A stretch of 64,000 nucleotides of DNA from Rhynchopus sp. YZ270_cl-10 (GCA_964035575.1 OZ037853.1:528501-592500); one strand, 5' to 3'. Positions 1 through 9,483 are shown, counted from the first letter of the stretch. The notes: generated from the letters alone by a model not told the origin. Program-made: numbers and translations.

Positions 1-83
1 GCCTTTTCCCTGTTGCATTGGTGTGATGAGGTGGAGAAGGTGTGTGGGGGAAGGAACAAGAAGAAGGCAAACCTGCTGCCATC
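1..83 (-). promoter_or_regulatory. 5' leader of an off-window LRR paralog
   Basis: Read on the minus strand, this stretch matches almost base for base the leader just upstream of the LRR gene at 49598 (about 49500-49580). In that gene the start codon follows 18 nt after the matching block, so a fourth ubiquitin-like/LRR paralog should begin roughly 20 nt left of the window and run away from it on the minus strand. The match is seen directly; the gene itself is inferred. Confidence 0.7.
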
Positions 84-648
84 AAGACAACAGAGGGACT
101 CCCACACGGGGCTAACGGAGGAACACACACACACAGATTGGGGACGATTCTAAATTCTGCACAAGACTTACCACTATTAGTTATCAAGCACACACAGAAG
201 CAAATGTCGTGTCCACCAGCTTCTACTAACGAAGGGGGAAAGAGGCATGGAGGAAGGGTTTCTTATTCTCTTTTTTTTACGAAACATTTTTTTTGTTGAG
301 CAACAACTCTGAAAAAAAAAACCTAGGGGAGGTACAACGTTAACGACCCCTCCCAACCGTGGACTCTGCCCAATCATGGTGACATCTATCCAAGTAGCTT
401 TCATCAATATCATCAATAAGTATCTCAGTAGTTCTCATTTAAGAGTGGTTACTTGTCGTTCCCTCACCCCCTCTTCTTGTAGTTGTTTGATGCGTTGACG
501 CTTTCACACATACTATCTCACCTGTTGGGTCGTGGTGTTGAGCACGGTTGGGTGAGTGAACGACGTGACACTTTCCGCTCACAAAGTAGTGTGCGTAAAA
601 ATAATGATATCGTTATTCTTCTCTGTCCTCTTCGCGCAATCTTGTTCT
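84..648. other. Intergenic region with one dispersed module
   Basis: There is no convincing gene here. Bases 160-215 resemble 9484-9548 (shared core CTATTAGTTATCAA followed by CACACAC-rich sequence). This is one of several short modules that recur in gene flanks in this window. The rest is unique AT/GC-mixed sequence lying between the divergent upstream region of the off-window LRR gene and the 3' end of the RNase III-like gene. Confidence 0.4.
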
Positions 649-1548
649 TCAACCTTTTTCCTCCGCTGTGTGTGCTGTGTCTTTGAGCCGTGAGGCTGCT
701 GCGAGAAGCAATCTGCGCATAAAGTGTTCCTCTATCAACAGAATCGCTGCATCAAGCCCACGGTCAAGGTACACATGCCCAACCACCGCCTGCAGCACCC
801 CAGAGAGCACCCGGGTCCGCACTGCGTCAGCTTCTTCCGGGGCAATCACACCGCCTTCATCAGGGTAATGCCGCAACACATCACTCCCAAGCACCGAGCC
901 GTAATAGCTTGCATCCCCTAGCACCCTTGCGGTCGCAATATCTGTTAGCACAAAGCGTGTGGAGGGGGAGGCTGCGAATGCGGAAGCGAGGTTCGCGTCG
1001 CAGACCAACTCGAGCGCACATTCCTTGAAGCTGTCCTCAATTTGAACAAAGGAGGCACTCCGCGCGTAGTGGTGGAGCACGGTGGCCCCGATTGCAGAGA
1101 GCGAGGCATTGTTGGCTCGGCGTGAATACGACACATCCACGAAGGGGAGGAACGCAAGCAGCCCGTCGCTGCCTCCCCCGGGATACCGCTCGAGGCTGTA
1201 CTCTTCTGTGAGGTGCCCTGCAGCCGTCTGTGCAAACTCTTGAGGCAGCCATGCCGCCACATCACCATCGACCTCACCACTGTGCATCCCCACCCCTCTC
1301 CCGCCACCTTCCGCAGGGTGCGCGTAGTTCGGCACCAACACCTCATGAGAAAGCACCGTCTCTCGCTTCAGCTCCCCCAACAACCCAACAAAACGGTCCT
1401 GAAGGCTCGCTGATGACAGTGGAGAGGGTGATGAAAAACGGTCACTTTGGGCGGCGCGGACCAAATCTGCAAACGGAAGACGTTCTTCTGCAAGACGAAG
1501 TGCGCGGGCATGGCGGAATGCAGAGAGCGACTGTTTACGGGCAGCCAT
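649..1548 (-). CDS. RNase III-fold protein, probably a mitochondrial ribosomal protein (mL44/mL57-like)
   Basis: The product is 299 aa. The first ~20 residues (MAARKQSLSAFRHARALRLA) are rich in Arg, Ala and Ser without acids, as in a mitochondrial presequence. The body reads like an RNase III domain: a segment ASLSAIGATVLHHYARSA stands where active enzymes have ERLEFLGDAVL, and near the C-terminus VLQAVVGHVYLDRGLDAA matches the typical family motif EALIGAIYLDSG. The acidic metal-binding residues of active RNase III appear to be missing, which fits the non-catalytic RNase III proteins of mitochondrial large ribosomal subunits (about 300 aa). A kinetoplastid-type editosome RNase III-like subunit is an alternative. 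The start codon is the first Met and gives the presequence. The gene stands alone on the minus strand, with a 9-bp-TSD transposon about 120 bp upstream of its start. The fold call is fairly firm; the exact ortholog is inference. Confidence 0.62.
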   Translation of the reverse strand: MAARKQSLSAFRHARALRLAEERLPFADLVRAAQSDRFSSPSPLSSASLQDRFVGLLGELKRETVLSHEVLVPNYAHPAEGGGRGVGMHSGEVDGDVAAWLPQEFAQTAAGHLTEEYSLERYPGGGSDGLLAFLPFVDVSYSRRANNASLSAIGATVLHHYARSASFVQIEDSFKECALELVCDANLASAFAASPSTRFVLTDIATARVLGDASYYGSVLGSDVLRHYPDEGGVIAPEEADAVRTRVLSGVLQAVVGHVYLDRGLDAAILLIEEHFMRRLLLAAASRLKDTAHTAEEKG

Positions 1549-1669
1549 CGTGGAGGGGAAGGAAAATAGGGGGGAGGAAAAAACACGCCGGTAAGAGAGA
1601 AGAGAGAGACGGACCTCAAAAAGGAGGTTAGTTTTCGTGTGGGGTTTTTTTGTGTATCGGCTGAAAATG

Positions 1670-2509
1670 CAGGGTATTTCCTAAATCGGGGTCCCAAAAT
1701 CTCAAAATCCGGAATCGGGTGCAAAAAAAGCGCGCTGAGCAACGTTAGGGTTTTTTGTGCAGAAAACTGAGTTATGGTGCATTTCCGAGCCAATCCCGGC
1801 TTGTGGTGGGGTCACTTTGCCGAAATGGCCAAGTTCTTGGTGTTGGTCAAAATGACTGTAAGGTAAAGGGGACCAGGTAAATCCCACAACCCAGATTTTC
1901 TCTCCCTGATCCTGAAAACATGAAAATGCCCGAAAACACCGGCATTTGCATTTTCGGAATCCGCCCGTTCTGTGGTGGGGTCAATTTGCCGAAATGGACA
2001 AGTCCTTGGTTTTGGTCAAAACCCGTCAGTGTAAGGTAAAGGGGCCAAGTGTTTGCCTGTAGGAACTGGTAGGAACAGGCAGCGCCGCAGGCGCACGGTA
2101 CCCAACATCGGTGAAAATAAAAATTCCCGAAAACTGCTTTATTTGAATGATTGGAGCGATCCAGAACAGCGAACATACTTTTTTCGGGAAAATACCAAAA
2201 AATAGGCACTTTAAATACAGCTACCCTAACATAAAAAAAAGGGGGGAATGTGCCCGCCGCAGGCGGAATTTTTTTTTGGCCTGTGAACTTTTTTTCCGGA
2301 CTTTTTTGCGTTATTTTGCAAGATCGGGGCTCCGAGGGTCGGAATATTTTTTCCTTGGACATTTTTACCTCACCCTGTGCTCCTTCCCACGACTACTCTC
2401 CCCTTGCAAAAAAACCGCGGAACACCTGAAAACCCCCCTTGCAAAAAAAGCGCGGAACTTTTTCTGAAAAAATCTCGGGAGACGGGTAGTGGATTTAGGA
2501 AATACCCTG
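1670..2509. mobile_element. Inverted-repeat element with 9-bp target duplication
   Basis: Terminal inverted repeats begin CAGGGTATTTCCTAAATC and end with its complement. The element is flanked on both sides by the 9-bp direct repeat CTGAAAATG (1661-1669 and 2510-2518). It is 840 bp and non-autonomous. Inside are two diverged copies of a ~90-bp block (about 1800-1880 and 1970-2045). A 9-bp duplication is typical of Mutator-like elements (8-11 bp); hAT normally makes 8 bp. The superfamily is therefore uncertain. Confidence 0.75.
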
Positions 2510-2583
2510 CTGAAAATGGTTTTTTTTTTTTCACGGGTCGGGAAAGATCTTTTTTTTTTTTTTTTTTTTCGAGAAAAAAAATC

Positions 2584-3083
2584 CATGGATGTAGAAAGTA
2601 CTTCACGTACTTTTTTTTTTAAAAAAAAAGTATTTTCATCATATGCAATCAATAAATTGATAAAAAGTAAAAAAGTACGTGACGAAAAATGGAAAAAAAA
2701 AGTACTTTTTTTTTTTTGAAAAAAAAAAAGTACCTTTTTACCCATTTGGGTGTGGGTTCATATTTCGTGAAAATTTTAGTCACTAAAATTTTGTCCATTT
2801 TTCTGTATATCGCCCACCACAGAATGGGCGGATTCCGGAAATGCAAATGCGGGTGTTTTCGGGCATTTTTATGGCCGAAAACGCTCCAATATTTTCACGT
2901 ACGTTGATTTTCACGTGGAAAAAAAAGTACTTTTTTTCAAAAAAAAAAAAGTACTTTTTTTCGTTTTTTTTTCGAAATCACGTAAAATTTTTTTTCAAAA
3001 AACGTCACGTACGTGAAGTATCACGTAACCCGATTTTTGGAAAAAAAGTACTTTTTTTTCGTCACGTACTTTCTACATCCATG
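2584..3083. mobile_element. 500-bp palindromic element nested in the 2532-5831 element
   Basis: The ends are CATGGATGTAGAAAGTAC and the complementary GTACTTTCTACATCCATG. The 6-bp sequence AAAATC flanks both sides (2578-2583 and 3084-3089), and removing the insert restores the sequence seen in the copy at 61584-62087. The interior consists of repeated GTAC-containing A/T blocks and a segment (2750-2900) related in reverse to the interior of the element at 1670-2509. It is non-coding. Confidence 0.7.
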
Positions 3084-3425
3084 AAAATCCTCTTCTCCCG
3101 AAAAAAAAAAAAAAAAAAAAGATTTTTGGGAGAAAAAAAATAACTATTTATTCAACGCCTTTTAGCGTGGTTTTTTTTTGCGATAACTTCACGCATTTTT
3201 TTCCCAGGCGAGTGGTAGTTAATTTGCCGAGCGAAGCGAGGCAAATTGAATCCACGAGCCTGGGAAAAAAATAAGTGAAGTATCGCAAAAAAATTCGCTA
3301 AAAGGCGTTGAATACGTAATTTTATTTCACGTTAAATAAAGTATACGAAAGGATTTGGCACTTTTAGCGTGACTCATTTATTGTGCAATAACTAACGAGT
3401 ATGTGTCCCTCCGGGCAGCCCTCAT

Positions 3426-3640
3426 TACCCTCCCGCCAGCGCTACCGGGAATCCCACGGGACCCCTAGCTAGGCTAGCGGGACTCCCGCTGGGGGGGCTG
3501 GCGTACCTGAGGGGCTGGAGGGAGGCTAAAAAAGGCTGGAGGGTCCCTCCAGCCCCGTTACCCTCCCGCGGGGGAACCTGCAAAAACCCGGTAAACTGGG
3601 CCCGGGTGCTAGCGGGAGGTCGGGAAATGGCTGTCGTGCA
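3426..3640. other. GC-rich self-complementary block
   Basis: This ~200-bp block is far more GC-rich than its surroundings. It contains several short inverted repeats around CTCCCGCC/GGCGGGAG-like, CTAGCTAGGCTAGC and GGCTGGAGGGTCCCTCCAGCC sequences. It could fold strongly as RNA or DNA. It has no recognisable gene and belongs to the transposon landscape. Confidence 0.4.
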
Positions 3641-4110
3641 AGAGCGAGAGACATTCAGAAGATCCCCGCCCATCGCAGAATATCATGTCAGCACCGCCTT
3701 CCTCACAATGAAGTAAGGGGGTGGTGTGTCCTTCGCCTTCATAGGTAATGAAGGAGTCGATTTCTTGTTTCGTAAGTGAGGAGTGTCTTGGACTGTCGTG
3801 TCGGTAGCCGGTCTCGTGTTGCTTCAAGAGACACACGAGCCTGCGGAAACTGGTCTTGCAGTTGCACCCATACTTCCTCACCAATATGCTGCTCAGCTTA
3901 CTGAACGCTGTCCATTACGACGACAATTTGATGCACTATGCACAAAACAAAGTCGGCTTCCGTGGGCTGACCGTTGGGCTTCCCTTAAAAAGCGGTCCCA
4001 TTCACGGATGTACGGTGTCGACGATGCTAGTCGTTCAACAAAACCACTGTAGTGCTCGTCCATCTCTTGTCGGAGGACCGTTTGCGTCTTAGATCCTTCG
4101 GCATGTTGCG
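3609..4110 (-). pseudogene. Unrecognised gene fragment inside a transposon
   Basis: On the minus strand an open segment of 91 codons (3609-3884) gives a protein-like sequence with a run QHETGYRHDSPRHSSLTKQE followed by an acidic/cysteine stretch. Upstream on the same strand (3885-4100) other frames also look coding (for example a segment containing EMDEHYSGFVERLASSTPYI) but are not continuous. The base composition is closer to the genes than to the surrounding A/T-rich element. The best explanation is a captured, decayed fragment of a host or transposase gene; no family was recognised. Confidence 0.35.
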
Positions 4111-4320
4111 TGTGTCAAAAAAAAATGGGAAAAGTGCAAAAAATAGTTATTTATTCACGTGAAATAAGATTCCCTTTATTTCACGCTCCCGGACTGGAGT
4201 CACAAGTGGGTTAATTTTCACGAGCGTAGCGAGTGAAAATTATGAAACGCGTGTCTCCAGGCCAGGGAGCGTGAAATATGAATCTTATATCACATGAATA
4301 CAATATTTTATTCAGCGTTT

Positions 4321-5130
4321 GCGGAGGTCAAAGTACAATTTCTACAGGGGGGCAGTCAAATAGGGTAGGTGTTATGAAAAAAATAAATGTGTATCCCCAC
4401 CGGTTCCGCTTTAAGTAGGCAATCAACTTGTTGCCGATCGTATATGTGTGCGGACGGAAGGGCTTTTAAGTAGGCAATCAACTTGTCACAGTCACGCCCC
4501 CGTGTGTCCGTTGCAGTGATCGCACTCCGTGCAGTTCGGGTACCCCGCAAACCCAGCAGCACACTCGTCGCACGTCGCACCAGCAAAGCGAGCGTTGCAC
4601 GTGCACGAGCACTCTGTCTTGTTCATGTTGTGTGTCACAGCACTGCTGTGCGACCTGCAGTGCACGTCGTCCGTGCACTCTGTGCACGCAGCACACTCGC
4701 CACAGCTTGCGCCAGTGAATCCGGTCGCACATGTGCTCACACAGGTCGACTTATCCGCGTTGTGTGTCACAGACGTGCTGTGTTCACTGTATTGACACAA
4801 AATAATTCATTTTTGGACTTTTTCAAGCCAAAAATGGCCTGAAATAGTGGTGTATTCTGAGCGGAAACAGTGCGTGAAAATAAAAGGATTTTATTTCACT
4901 TTATATTCACGCAAAAAAAAGCTTTATATTACTGTGAATAAAGTGCGTTTTCGCGGCTACTCCAACGTATTTCTCTGCGTGAAATAAGGCTCGCGTGAAA
5001 ATAAAAAACGAATAAAGGCATCTTATTTTCACGCTACGGCTATTTTACGACTAAAACTTTATTTCACGTGAGTTGAATAATGCCAATCTTATTTCACTGT
5101 CCCCTGTAGAAATTGTACGTGACCTCCGCA
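4321..5130. mobile_element. Inner inverted-repeat element carrying an EGF-like fragment
   Basis: The ends are a near-perfect inverted repeat: 4322-4350 starting GCGGAGGTCAAAGTACAATT, and 5101-5130, its complement with small differences. The left half holds a minus-strand cysteine-rich reading frame (see 4492-4800); the right half is A/T-rich with GTGAAATAA-like repeats. This is the arrangement expected of an element that has picked up a piece of a host gene. Confidence 0.55.
4492..4800 (-). pseudogene. EGF/laminin-type cysteine-rich gene fragment
   Basis: The open frame of 102 codons encodes repeated cysteine modules, for example CSCTCNARFAGATCDECAAG followed by a spaced Cys-Thr-Glu-Cys and CDHCNGHTG. 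The C-x-C, C-D-E-C-A and C-N-G-H-T patterns with G-A-T-C are typical of EGF-like and laminin-EGF repeats of secreted or surface proteins. There is no signal peptide, the frame has no sensible beginning or end, and it lies entirely within the 4321-5130 element. I therefore read it as a captured fragment rather than a working gene. The modules repeat about every 45 residues. Confidence 0.5.
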
Positions 5131-5917
5131 AAAAGACGAATAAAAATCGCAATTTTCAATTTTTAGGCGGGTGGTGGTGCAGGATGTACCAAAATTTAGC
5201 GTGAAGTTATCGCCAAAAAAAACCCCTGTTTTAGCGTGAAAAAAACAAAAATAAAATCACGCTCCTAAGGAATTGCAGTGAAAAAAAGTGAAAATGCGTG
5301 AAATAAAGTTCAATTAGCGTGGTTTTTATTTGCGAAAAAAACACGGCGTGAAATTATCATTAAAAAGAATCACGCTAAAAGTGCCAAATCCTTCGTATAC
5401 TTTATTTAACTGTGGAATAAAAAGAGAAAAGATTTGAAAATCTTGGAAAAATCCTGAAAAAATCCTGAAAAATCCTGGAAAAATCCATGAAATTTCATGA
5501 AAAATCTCGAGATCTTGAGAAATCTTTGAAAAAAAAAAAAAAAGATTTTCAAAATCTTTTTTTTTTTTTTCCCAAAAAGATTTTTCAAAATCCCAAAAAT
5601 CTTTTTTATCTTTTTTTTGAGAAAAAAAAGATTTTCAAGATCTTTTTCCTCTTTTTTTCTCTTTTTTTCCCTTTTTTTCCTTTTTTTTTCAGGATTTTTC
5701 AAAGATCTCAAAGATCTCGAGAGATCCTGGAAAAAAAAGACAAAAATCCTGAAAATCTTGATTTTTTTTTTTTTTCTCCCGAGATTCTCGAAAAAAGACA
5801 AAAAAAGACAAAAGATCTTTCCTGACCCGTGTTTTTTTTTTTTTTTGGGAGAAGGGGGTCCTTAGGGGGAGGAGAGGAGGAGAGAGGAAATTCTGCTTAA
5901 ATACAGATAACCCAAAA

Positions 5918-6012
5918 CTAGACGATATCATCCGGCAACTGATCTTGATAACAATAAAAATATAACAGTGTTTTTCGTTGAACGCAGCCAAATAGGGGTA
6001 AAAATCTGTTTC
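5918..6012 (-). repeat. Dispersed module R4, copy 1
   Basis: The minus strand carries TTTGGCTGCGTTCAACGAAA, then about 25-30 bases later TATCAAGATCAGTTG and GATATCGTCTAG. Two other copies are at 10290-10372 (minus) and 51190-51262 (plus). All three lie downstream of, and on the same strand as, the nearest upstream gene. Function is unknown. Confidence 0.6.
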
Positions 6013-6079
6013 AGTTAAAAGCTAGAGTTCAACAACAACAACAACAACAAAATGATGAGTAGGAAGGGGAGGTACTTTT

Positions 6080-6429
6080 TTTTAGATCCGAGAGCTAGTA
6101 CAAACAACGTTGTCATTTACTAAGAGGACTGAGTAAACGGTATGCAAACAAGGGGGTTTGGTCATTGATGCGGGCACCTCCAACCCACAGTACGATGCTA
6201 GCCTCGGATGAAAGCACAAAGTACCCTGGCCGGTCAACAACAGAAGGTGTGAAAAGAAAACTCGGATTACTTTGCACATATCCACAGAAAAAGGGGGTTT
6301 CCTTGAAAATGCAAAGCTCTCTCGCTGACTGCGCAGCTTTGATTTGTGTTACCACCGAGGAATGTAGTCCCGAAACCATCTTTTTCCCTTTTTTTTCTAT
6401 GGGTGCGCATCTGAATGTCATAATTTTTC
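6080..6429 (-). repeat. Dispersed module R2, copy 1
   Basis: Two blocks are shared with 44140-44790 and 60045-60590. One contains GAGAGAGCTTTGCATTTTCAA; the other contains GGTACTTTGTGCTTTCATCC with a following GGAGGTGCCCGCATCAAT. In this copy the minus strand stays open (106 codons) and gives a segment GYFVLSSEASIVLWVGGARI that superficially resembles a gelsolin-type strand-turn. The other copies shift frame, so conservation is not at protein level. It is probably a non-coding module or an old gene fragment. Confidence 0.45.
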
Positions 6430-6996
6430 TCATTCATACATTGGCTGCGTCTGCCACAGCTCTACACAGTGCGCTCTGGCATGGCGGGAGGAGGAAAACG
6501 TTAATTTATCCCCTTTGTGCATTTGTGTGTGCGCAAATTTGTGAAGCTGTGCAAACAGATCGTCTTGATGCAGCACAAGCAGGCAGCGCCCCGCCTTCCA
6601 TAGCCGTACTGCGTATCCTGTCCACTTCTGGCCTGCACCGCTATTTGCGTCAGCGATAGGTGCACCCGCGTCCACATCCCAACCCCATGCCAACATAAGA
6701 AGTTTCACCCCTTCACGGATTGCAAGAATAAACTCCTCGTCTGCACGCACCCTCGCACAATCTGCAGGTGACAACGTATAGGCGGCACCCCGCCCACTCT
6801 CCTCATCAATTGGAAACATCCACCAATCATAGTGACTCCGGTGAAAGCTCTCAAAAGTCCCCGCAGCTACCCAAGCCCGGAACAGGTGTAACCCCTTTGC
6901 GTGTTCTTCCTTCAGCTTCGCAACGCCAATAAACCCTGACGCACTCCCCTTAGTAAGCTTGAGGGGAAACCGCTCAACACGGAGTGTCTTTCGCAT
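6430..6996 (-). CDS. Hypothetical protein with OGFR-N-like motif
   Basis: The product is 188 aa from the Met at 6994-6996 (MRKTLRVERFPLKLTKGSAS). The frame stays open upstream to 7158, but those residues are proline/serine-rich and look like untranslated leader. Residues ~47-60 read ESFHRSHYDWWMFPIDEE, followed by YTLSPADCARVRADEEF and a hydrophobic helix LLMLAWGWDVD. This resembles in order and spacing the opioid-growth-factor-receptor N-terminal domain (HDYIQWLFP, then L-T-x-x-E, then a L-M-L-x-x-Y-G helix), but the match is by eye and weak. The protein is rich in Trp and His, with no signal peptide or membrane segment. It is a single-exon gene, isolated on the minus strand, followed downstream by modules R2 and R4. 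That it is a real gene is fairly likely; its function is not known. Confidence 0.55.
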   Translation of the reverse strand: MRKTLRVERFPLKLTKGSASGFIGVAKLKEEHAKGLHLFRAWVAAGTFESFHRSHYDWWMFPIDEESGRGAAYTLSPADCARVRADEEFILAIREGVKLLMLAWGWDVDAGAPIADANSGAGQKWTGYAVRLWKAGRCLLVLHQDDLFAQLHKFAHTQMHKGDKLTFSSSRHARAHCVELWQTQPMYE

Positions 6997-7208
6997 AATG
7001 AAGAAGGGAAGAGGGGAGGCTGGGGTAGGGTGTGTCTTCCATTTGTGAGGGGGGAGAGGGGGTTGTGGAAGTGTGCACGGTGAACTCCTCTCCGTGGCTG
7101 GACTAAACGAGTGTCTTGGGAAGAGGGTGTGCCGGCACGCTAGGGGAGGTGTGGTCACACCCGAAAGCGGGTCTGCAAAGCTCGTTGTGTCCTATGTCCT
7201 CACCCAAG

Positions 7209-7210
<2 letters not shown>

Positions 7211-7253
<43 letters not shown>
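7211..7253 (+). repeat. Poly-A tract of about 43 A
   Basis: This is an uninterrupted run of A just upstream of the 6430-6996 gene on the other strand. No target duplication or retroposed gene was found next to it. It is one of many homopolymer runs in the intergenic DNA. Confidence 0.9.
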
Positions 7254-7255
<2 letters not shown>

Positions 7256-7401
7256 AAACAAGGCAGGGAAGTTCCTAAGTGGGACCGAGAACATGAAATT
7301 CTGGATTTTAGTTTTTTTTTCCTTTTTTTTTTTCCTTTTTTTCCTTGGGGGGCTTTCTTGTGGTTTCTGGTGGGTTTCACTGTAGGTGACACACCACCAG
7401 T

Positions 7402-8283
7402 GTGGTGAAATGGTCGAAACTCTCAAAAGCAAGAGTTTTCAGGGGGCAAGAAAAAAAAATTGACAACAAAATCCTTCACTGTCCAGGGCTGTACCCCCAA
7501 TTTTTTTTTTGCCTGCGGCGCCATTTTTCATTTTTTGCTCTGCAAAAAAGGGTTCGTTGGAAGCTAGATTTTTACACTGTACTCAAAAATTTTTGCCTGC
7601 GGCGCCATTTATATTATTTTTTGCTCCGCAAAAAGAGAAGTGCAACGCCTCACCGTTCATCGGCGGAAGCACTGGTTCCACGGGTTATCGAACCCCAGAG
7701 AGCACTTCATTGGCATGCACGCGGTTACCGCGAGGGAGCGTGTATGCAGGTACAAAATCACTGCCCCATCCAAATAATATTCCCAACGTCTTTGGGGGTC
7801 CCCTTGCATTTTGCAGCCAAAAATGCAACTAGACCAAAGCTGCAAAAAGTTCCGCGCGAGTGTAGCGCGCCCGGGTTTGGGACCCCTTTTTGAATTTCGA
7901 GGGGCGGTTAAAGTGGGCCCAGAATCACAGTTCTGACACTCATTTAGCATTGTGAGCAACTCACTAGTGGTCGTAACCAAAATTTGTATCAATCAAGAAC
8001 TTGTCCATTTTCTCGAAATGACCCCACTACAGTGAGGGTAGAGCTCGGAAAGCCCGAAAAAGGGCAAAAAACCCCACCCAAAAAAAGGAAAAAAACGGGA
8101 ACATAAATCCAGAATTTTGCTGTTTTTTCCGAGAACAAGGAACAACCCTGAAACAAGGAGAGAAAGGCTGAAGACGCACCAGACACACGCAGTCCGTCGC
8201 TCTTCTCCTTCTTGCAAAAAATCATCCGGACTTCTCAAATCAAAAAAAACTGGAACGGTTGTACGACTCAGCAAGCTTAGCTT
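7402..8283. repeat. Degenerate repetitive region
   Basis: A ~42-bp unit with core GCCTGCGGCGCCATTT and TTTTTTGCTC-GCAAAAA occurs twice (7511-7552 and 7595-7637). Bases 7985-8045 are related in reverse to the interior of the element at 1670-2509 (shared CTTGTCCATTTTC and GACCCCAC). This looks like an old, decayed mobile element. No gene was seen. Confidence 0.45.
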
Positions 8284-9075
8284 TTGATCAACAAAGTCTT
8301 CCCGGATGTGAGCCTCAAGCAGTCCCCTCAACTCAAGATGCTGCTTGAGGAAGTGAAGATGCCGAAGCTGTCAGCAGGCGAGACAATAGCATCAAAACAG
8401 CGACAACGCTACCCAAGTCAGTACAGGAATGCGTCCGGATCTTTTCGTCTCGTGCAAGCGACGGATATTATATGTGGATACGAGACTGTGTTGCTGTGCA
8501 CATACGAGAACGAGGATCACACTGTCTGTGATGAGGCAATTGGTGCTTTGCGAAGCTGCTCGCGGGTCATTACAACGTCACGAAACCGTCTCCGCATAGG
8601 AACGTGCTGAGGGAGGGTCAAGACACCAAGCTTTTCGGAGTGGCGGTTTCGGCCGAGGCCCGATAGCTGCTTGAACAGTGCTTGGGCGGTGGAGGGGGGA
8701 GCACGAAGAACGGTACCTATAGAAAAGGTCACCTACGTGATGGTATCTCTGCTGAAGGGTGCGGACTTCAACGCCCTGTTGCACTCAATCAGCGAAGAGA
8801 AGAACGTTACTGACGTGAGCACCAAGGACTGCAGGGTGCCCTACCCCATCATCACACCGGGAGCGAAGCAGCAAAGAAGACCACGCGCTGCTGCTAAGGA
8901 GGGCCTCTTTACTGAGACCAACTACACCATGACTGATTTGACAGTCACCTTCCAACTGCATCAGGATTGTTGCCGAAGGGAGTACAGTGCCCTTAGGCGA
9001 TTACAGAGTCTCGTTTGTGTTGCAGAGGACAGAAGGGGCCGAGGTGGAGCATGGATAGCTTGCCAGAGAGGTTAA
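8284..9075 (+). pseudogene. Decayed, unrecognised coding remnant
   Basis: Two plus-strand open segments (8284-8610, 108 codons; 8671-9075, 134 codons) in different frames have gene-like base composition in an otherwise A/T-rich region. The first contains VSLKQSPQLKMLLEEVKMPK; the second contains KVTYVMVSLLKGADFNALLH. They are separated by ~60 bp with no clear intron signals. I read it as a broken host or transposase gene. No family was recognised, and a two-exon gene cannot be excluded. Confidence 0.35.
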
Positions 9076-9275
9076 AATTTAGTCTGAAAACGAAAATCTG
9101 AAATTTTAGGGTGGATAATACAATAGGTCAACCGCCCCTTTAGTTGAATGAGGATAGCTCTTTGTTTTTTTTTGTTATTGTATTGTAGACAGGAGTCCTG
9201 CCACTGCTTTTTTTTTGAAAAGGGGAAAACAAAATAAAAGCAAAAAAAAAAAAAGGGGGGGCCAAAACTAGGCAT

Positions 9276-9386
9276 AGGCTCTCTGCATTGCATACGCAGG
9301 CAGTTAGAACTTAGTATCGGCTACCCACACACGAATGTTGTAAACTAAGCAGGAGACTTGCCAGTGTCTTTACTTTATTATATATT
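9276..9386 (-). repeat. Dispersed module R3, copy 1
   Basis: About 110 bp is shared with 10800-10912. Common blocks are GCATTGCATACGCAGGCAG, AGAACTTA-TATCGGC and GCAGGAGAC-TGCCAGTGTCT, followed by TTTA-rich sequence. Both copies have the same orientation and lie downstream of the minus-strand gene at 11022-11783. The strand is given as that of the neighbouring gene. Role unknown. Confidence 0.6.
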
Positions 9387-9483
9387 TTTTGTAGTATCGT
9401 CAATCACTCTGTCCGAGGATAAGATGATTGGGGGCGGGTTCTGTACACATACACGCATTTGGGGCCATATCCTTCGCAAAATT

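Larger units (their letters stand above)
3141..5420. mobile_element. Composite foldback element nested in the 2532-5831 element
   Basis: This ~2.3-kb insert interrupts the palindromic element. An inverted repeat of about 40 bp (3331-3372 with 5360-5411; core GGCACTTTTAGCGTGA) frames most of it. It also carries two large palindromes: 3150-3312, centred on a GCCGAGCGAAGCGAGGC core, and 4146-4310, centred on CGAGCGTAGCGAG. Many copies of a GTGAAATAAAG-like motif lie near the ends. A second framed element (4321-5130) sits inside. The exact outer ends and target duplication could not be fixed because both sides are A-runs. Confidence 0.55.
2532..5831. mobile_element. Palindromic 6-bp-TSD element split by two later insertions
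   Basis: This is the reverse-complement relative of the uninterrupted 504-bp element at 61584-62087. Both ends start CACGGGTCGGGAAAGATC. Its sequence is collinear with that copy over 2532-2583, 3084-3140 and about 5421-5831. The intervening pieces (2584-3083 and about 3141-5420) are separate elements inserted into it. The flanks are T-runs, so a TTTTTT duplication is possible but not diagnostic. Much of the element is A-runs paired with T-runs, so it would fold into one long hairpin. No coding capacity was seen. Confidence 0.72.

Noticed and set aside
2365-2745. Lys/Phe-rich open frames over A- and T-runs (also at 5406-5865 and 61686-62198)
   Set aside because: They are translations of homopolymer tracts inside palindromic elements, not proteins.
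5918-6012. Spliced-leader RNA gene (module R4)
   Set aside because: No donor/Sm-site layout common to all copies and no tandem array. The window's genes show no clear leader-acceptor evidence.
6113-6433. Gelsolin-domain gene on the minus strand
   Set aside because: The short GYFVLSSEASIVLWVGG match is not kept in frame in the other two copies of the same module. Listed as a dispersed repeat instead.
7211-7260. Poly-A tail of a retroposed gene or SINE
   Set aside because: No target duplication or gene body next to it, and homopolymers are common throughout the intergenic DNA.
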